From the NCBI RefSeq assembly GCF_028583425.1, contig NC_072795.1, positions 5,169,001-5,233,000 of the forward strand: DNA of 64,000 bases, read 5' to 3'. Both the position numbers and the translations under genes were made by a program. Below are positions 62,401 through 64,000 of the stretch, in pieces. This DNA is from Eublepharis macularius (taxonomy: Eukaryota > Chordata > Lepidosauria > Squamata > Eublepharidae). Numbering within the stretch: position 1 is the stretch's first letter; each line of letters starts with the position of its first letter. Below the pieces are notes generated by a model. The model saw only the letters and a program-made list of their open reading frames with translations. It was not told where the DNA came from and ran no database searches.

Positions 62401-64000
62401 GAGCCCTCCGGACTGCAGCAGTACGGTGCTCTTGGAAAGCTGTTAAACACCTGGAGGGACAAATGTCATTAAGAACACCAGGGCAAGAAAGGATTTTATC
62501 TGTCTCTCTGCCCACTTTTGAGAACACTGGAGTGGATGCTGGATCTCCGTTTTATTACTCTTTATTGCTTTGCTTTATCTCTCTACTCTGCTCTGGTTAG
62601 ACCTCACCTAGAGTATTGTGTTCAGTTTGGGGCACCACAATTTAAGAAGGATCTAGACAAGCTGGAACATGCCCAGAGGAGGGGAATGAAGATGGTAAGG
62701 GGTCTGGAGACCGAGTCCTATGAGGAGAGGTTGAAGGAGCTCGTAACGTTTAGCCTGGAGAGGAGATGACTGAGAGGTGATATGATAACCGTCTTGAAGG
62801 GCTGTCATATAGAGGATGGAGTGGAGTTGTTTTCCACTGCTCCAGAAGACTGGATCAGAGCCAAAGGGTTGAAATTAAATTAAAAGAGATCAGCTAAACG
62901 TTAGGAAGAACTTTCTGACAGAGTCCCTCAGTAAAACAGGCTTCCTCGGGAGGTGGTGGGCTCTCCTTCTTTGGAGGTTTTCAAGCAGAGGCTAGATGGC
63001 CATCTGACAGCAATGCTAATTCTATGAACCTGGGCAGATCATGAGAGGGAGGGAAGAATGGGTTACATCAGTACTTGGTTCTTGTGGCCCCTTCTTACAT
63101 GCCCAGGGTAATGCTGATCACCACTTTGGGGTCAGGAAGTGAATTTCCCCAGGCCAATTTGGCCAGAGATCCTGATGGTGTTTTGCCATCTTCTGGGCAT
63201 GGAACAGGGGTCACTGGGGGTGTGTGGGGGGTGTAGTTGTTAATTTCCTGAATTGTACAAAGGTTGGACTAGATGACTTTAGAAGCCCCTTCCAACCCTA
63301 CTGTTCTATGATTATTAATAATACCACCCTTCTGGACAGATTAATGTCCCACTCAGAGCAGTGAACAAAGTCAGTGTTATTATTATCTCCCCAATACAAC
63401 TGGGGAACTGGGGCTGAGAGGAGTGGCTGCCCCAAGGCCAACATCTGAGCTCATGGCAGTAGTGAGAATCGAACCAGCAGAGTTCTGAATCTGAGGCCAG
63501 CCACTTAACCACTATGCTACAGCAGCTCTTTAGGGTTTGTGTTGGAAACAGGAAAAACCGGTGTCCAACTTAGAGCCCTCAAAAGTGAACAGAGATGGAG
63601 ATACATGTGTGAAGCCCAAAAAATCGGCCACCCCTGATCTTCAATTAGCTATGAAAACCTACCATCACAAGAATGGAAAAAACCAGTCTCTTAATTGTCA
63701 GGAAGACCAGATCAAATCTGTAAACCTAATAAATATAGTCAGGGCCTCCCGGGCAACCCACCTGATGGTGCAGACATGGAAGCTGTTCCTGCACGGCCCG
63801 AGTTTGCTGCATCGACACTGACAGCAGCTGGTTTCTCATTTTTTGAGCTCCTTGAACCAGAACCGGATTTCTTATCCGATGGCTTGTTAGTGGTGCGTGT
63901 TGATTTTGTTGCTTCTGGGGCAACTCTGGAACTCGCCAGGCGAGCATCCAATTTACCTGGTGGAGGTGCTTTGGTTTGTTTGCCTTCCTTTTCCCCACCA
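50375..64000 (-). CDS. MUC4: MUC4-like mucin: mucin segment, NIDO and AMOP domains (partial)
   Basis: Nine minus-strand exons agree in phase: 63762-64000 (runs off the window), 61985-62118, 60018-60182, 58356-58511, 58085-58215, 56453-56541, 55907-56086, 52576-52719, 50375-50494. In order they encode a Ser/Thr/Lys-rich mucin-like segment, a lead with [10 protein letters not shown], the NIDO domain ([38 protein letters not shown]) and an AMOP domain with eight cysteines ([32 protein letters not shown]). The block order and several motifs match vertebrate MUC4, a large epithelial membrane mucin. In MUC4 a VWD domain, EGF modules and a transmembrane helix follow; I cannot find them at lower coordinates. 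A MUC4-like paralogue is the main alternative. Confidence 0.82.
50955..51158. mobile_element. Family B hAT-type MITE, short form
   Basis: The ends are CAGGGCTTTTTTTCTGG and GCTGAAAAAAAGCCCTG. The 8-bp flanks are GTGGCGAG and GTAGAGAG. Confidence 0.85.
51360..51880. mobile_element. Penelope-like terminal repeats, inverted plus tandem
   Basis: The left end is inverted (GAGTCCAGTAGCACCTTTAA). GTATCTGATGAAGAGAACTG and AAAGCTTATGCTACAATAAA units follow, then a duplicate of the roughly 145-bp block from 51578. It ends TACTGACTAACACGGCTAAC. Confidence 0.75.
51882..52118 (-). mobile_element. Sauria-type SINE
   Basis: On plus: AGAGCAGTTTACAAAGTATG, GGTCACCCAGCTGGCTTCAA and TTAATCACTACACCAGACTG. Confidence 0.85.
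52125..52335. mobile_element. Penelope-like terminal repeat, diverged inverted pair
   Basis: GATTTGAGTCCAGTGGCACC on the left; GAAGAAGGGAGCTTTGACTC and GGTGCCACTGGACTCAAATT on the right. Confidence 0.65.
52576..52719 (-). CDS. MUC4: MUC4-like exon: AMOP, middle
   Basis: The acceptor is tgtgtcag and the donor AATG/gtaagc; two bases in, one out. It encodes [27 protein letters not shown] is the family motif. Confidence 0.88.
53013..53791 (-). mobile_element. Penelope-like element remnant with GIY-YIG endonuclease fragment
   Basis: The flanks duplicate ATATCTGGAGAGA (53000-53012) and ATATCCGGAGAGA (53792-53804), 12 of 13 identical. Inverted terminal blocks (AGTCCAGTAGCACCTTTAAG against CTTAAAGGTGCTACTAGACT) enclose a minus-strand frame at 53215-53600. 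It reads [23 protein letters not shown] and VGEH, the motif series of the GIY-YIG domain of PLEs. Two in-frame stops show it is dead. The reverse transcriptase is absent. Confidence 0.88.
53805..54887. other. Intronic; PLE scrap at 54425-54525
   Basis: TATCTGAAGAAGTGAGCAGT and AAGTCTTTAAGGTGTCCTTG at 54425-54525 are diverged PLE blocks. No exon found. Confidence 0.45.
54888..54965 (-). mobile_element. CR1 3' terminus fragment
   Basis: ATTACAGAATCGCAGAGCCA and AAAGGTCATCTAGTCCACCT resemble the inverted CR1 end. Sequence to 55325 shows nothing else. Confidence 0.5.
55326..55585 (+). mobile_element. Penelope-like solo terminal repeat, 12-bp TSD
   Basis: TTAAAACATTTT is duplicated at 55314-55325 and 55586-55597. 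It contains TTTTCCGGGCTGTATTGCCG and, on the minus strand, the CTGAAGATGCCAG / CTGGCGAAACGTC block. Same family as 48903-49129, opposite orientation. Confidence 0.85.
55907..56086 (-). CDS. MUC4: MUC4-like exon: AMOP, first part
   Basis: The acceptor is ccttttccag and the donor AAAG/gtgcct; two bases in, one out. It encodes [20 protein letters not shown], then [17 protein letters not shown]. The C-L-W and CPCS motifs open AMOP. Confidence 0.9.
56453..56541 (-). CDS. MUC4: MUC4-like exon: NIDO to AMOP linker
   Basis: The acceptor is gtcatcag and the donor ACAG/gtaatg; one base in, one out. It encodes GDGFSKN and [13 protein letters not shown]. The xYRPDxW motif is shared with MUC4. Confidence 0.85.
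56643..57274. mobile_element. Family A MITE split by a family B MITE
   Basis: The left part is GGGTTGTCAGCCTCCAGG to GGATTATAAC; the right part continues ACAGATCTCCAGGCGACAGA to GCCTGGAGCTAGCATCCCT. Confidence 0.85.
56692..57095. mobile_element. Family B hAT-type MITE nested in a family A MITE
   Basis: The ends are CAGGGCTTTTTTTCAGC and AGAAAAAAGCCCTG. The 8-bp flanks ATTATAAC and CTTATAAC match at 7 of 8. Confidence 0.9.
57278..57560 (-). mobile_element. CR1/L3-like fragment
   Basis: ACATAAGAATAGCCATGCTG, GGGGTCTATCTAGTCCAGAA and GCTAATAGCCTACGAATGAG. Confidence 0.55.
57727..58005 (-). mobile_element. CR1 LINE 3' end
   Basis: AATCATACAATCATAGGGTT and TCATCTAGTCCAACCTCCTG open it. CATGCCCAGAAGATGGCAAA follows, as in the other CR1 copies. 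Confidence 0.85.
58085..58215 (-). CDS. MUC4: MUC4-like exon: NIDO, last part
   Basis: The acceptor is cttacag and the donor ACCAG/gtatgt; phase 0 in, two bases out. It encodes [20 protein letters not shown] and GGMRWDYTK, the most conserved NIDO stretch. Confidence 0.92.
58356..58511 (-). CDS. MUC4: MUC4-like exon: NIDO, middle
   Basis: The acceptor is gcccacag and the donor GGA/gtaagt; phase 0 to 0, 52 codons. It encodes [20 protein letters not shown]; the W-KITWV strand is typical of NIDO. Confidence 0.92.
58812..59140. mobile_element. Family E GC-rich element
   Basis: It starts GGGCTGCCAACTCCCCCAGT and ends GGGGACCTGGCAACCC. A 19-bp unit (cacttctgaagtgatgtca) is repeated near 58975. A (TC)n tract lies at 58740-58760. 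Confidence 0.5.
59190..59755 (-). mobile_element. L2 LINE 3' end
   Basis: The plus-strand order (ATTTATAGTCCGCCCTCCCC, CAAATGCCCGGCGGAACATC, TTCCACCAGGTCGGGGCTGA) is the mirror of the L2 C-terminus at 39360-39480. Confidence 0.8.
60018..60182 (-). CDS. MUC4: MUC4-like exon: NIDO, first part
   Basis: The acceptor is tttatttag and the donor CAG/gtgaga; phase 0 to 0, 55 codons. It encodes [29 protein letters not shown] and GTTFYQ. The xAxFWxDxD motif marks NIDO. Confidence 0.93.
60560..60630 (+). mobile_element. Penelope-like terminal repeat scrap
   Basis: GGTGGGTAGCTGTGTTGGTC and AAGATCACAGTCCAGCGGGA. Confidence 0.45.
60635..61072. mobile_element. MITE with inverted CTACACGAGA ends
   Basis: TTTCTCTACACGAGACAT on the left against CCTCTCGTGTAGACAGA on the right. 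The interior shares GGTGAAATTGACAGA and CAACAAACCCTCTGA with 5515-5875. Confidence 0.6.
61280..61470. mobile_element. Long perfect-palindrome MITE (TTCACACTACTAACCTGCTTC ends)
   Basis: TTCACACTACTAACCTGCTT at the left is exactly mirrored by AAGCAGGTTAGTAGTGTGAA at the right. The two arms of about 90 bp are almost identical. Confidence 0.92.
61469..61930 (+). repeat. Tandem units (about 182 bp) containing the MITE right arm
   Basis: GCCAAGGTAAATAAATAAAC starts at 61469, 61649 (one change) and 61833. The first two units end with the MITE arm (TTCGTGCGATGTTTCGCAAC, then GGAAGCAG). The third unit is cut at 61930, about 54 bp from the exon at 61985. Confidence 0.9.
61985..62118 (-). CDS. MUC4: MUC4-like exon before NIDO
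   Basis: The donor is TAC/gtaagt; two bases in, phase 0 out. It encodes [20 protein letters not shown] and then [18 protein letters not shown]. The acceptor is ambiguous between tgcag (start 62118) and cagcag (start 62115), a NAGNAG site that keeps the frame. Confidence 0.88.
62540..63310 (+). mobile_element. CR1 LINE 3' end, long copy
   Basis: The frame reads [20 protein letters not shown], then [16 protein letters not shown], typical of the CR1 ORF2 C-terminus. The 3' UTR runs to TTCCAACCCTACTGTTCTAT and a short ATTAAT tail. Confidence 0.92.
63311..63535 (-). mobile_element. tRNA-derived SINE
   Basis: On plus: ACCACCCTTCTGGACAGATT, GAGAATCGAACCAGCAGAGT and TAACCACTATGCTACAGCAG. Confidence 0.8.
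63762..64000 (-). CDS. MUC4: MUC4-like exon: mucin-type segment, partial
   Basis: The donor is ATCAG/gtgggt in phase 1, matching the next exon's 2-base overhang. The frame is open to the window edge and rich in Ser, Thr, Lys, Pro and Ala ([20 protein letters not shown]). It is unusually basic for a mucin domain, so it may be the border of the domain rather than its core. Confidence 0.65.

Overview
The window is vertebrate nuclear DNA, most likely from a squamate reptile. Coding sequence sits in short exons with GT/AG introns. Between the exons lies a dense mix of squamate-type repeats: tRNA-derived Sauria-type SINEs, CR1, L2 and L1 LINE fragments, Penelope-like elements (PLEs), hAT-type MITEs and Helitron-type elements. 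A gecko-like source is my guess from repeat style and is not proven.

Two protein genes are supported, arranged tail to tail. On the + strand (8470-38116) lies the 3' part of a maestro HEAT-like repeat (MROH) family gene. I can chain 18 exons whose phases all agree into one 776-residue reading frame ending in TAG; its 5' exons are not recognised here. On the - strand (64000 down to about 50375, possibly to 46567) lies a MUC4-type mucin gene: part of a mucin-like Ser/Thr/Lys-rich exon, then exons encoding a NIDO domain and a complete AMOP domain. The VWD, EGF and transmembrane exons expected after AMOP were not found. Two short in-phase candidate exons at 46974-47021 and 46567-46730, followed by a stop and an AATAAA signal, could end a shortened product.

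Layout: 1-8.4 kb repeats, including a SINE-L1 composite with a 13-bp target duplication; 8.4-38.1 kb the MROH gene with many intronic insertions; 38.1-41 kb its probable 3' UTR and a decayed L2 element on the - strand; 41-46.5 kb repeats, including a complete PLE insertion; 46.5-64 kb the MUC4-like gene and its intronic repeats.

The most interesting signals are in the repeats. First, PLE terminal repeats with 10-13 bp target duplications carry a hammerhead-ribozyme-like layout with a minimal self-complementary stem III. Second, a Helitron-type family (5'-TC, hairpin, CTAG-3', inserted at AT) also has a conserved hairpin near its 5' end. Third, two palindromic MITEs have been extended by tandem copies of one arm plus flank. 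Repeat family names and some boundaries are by eye; no database search was possible.
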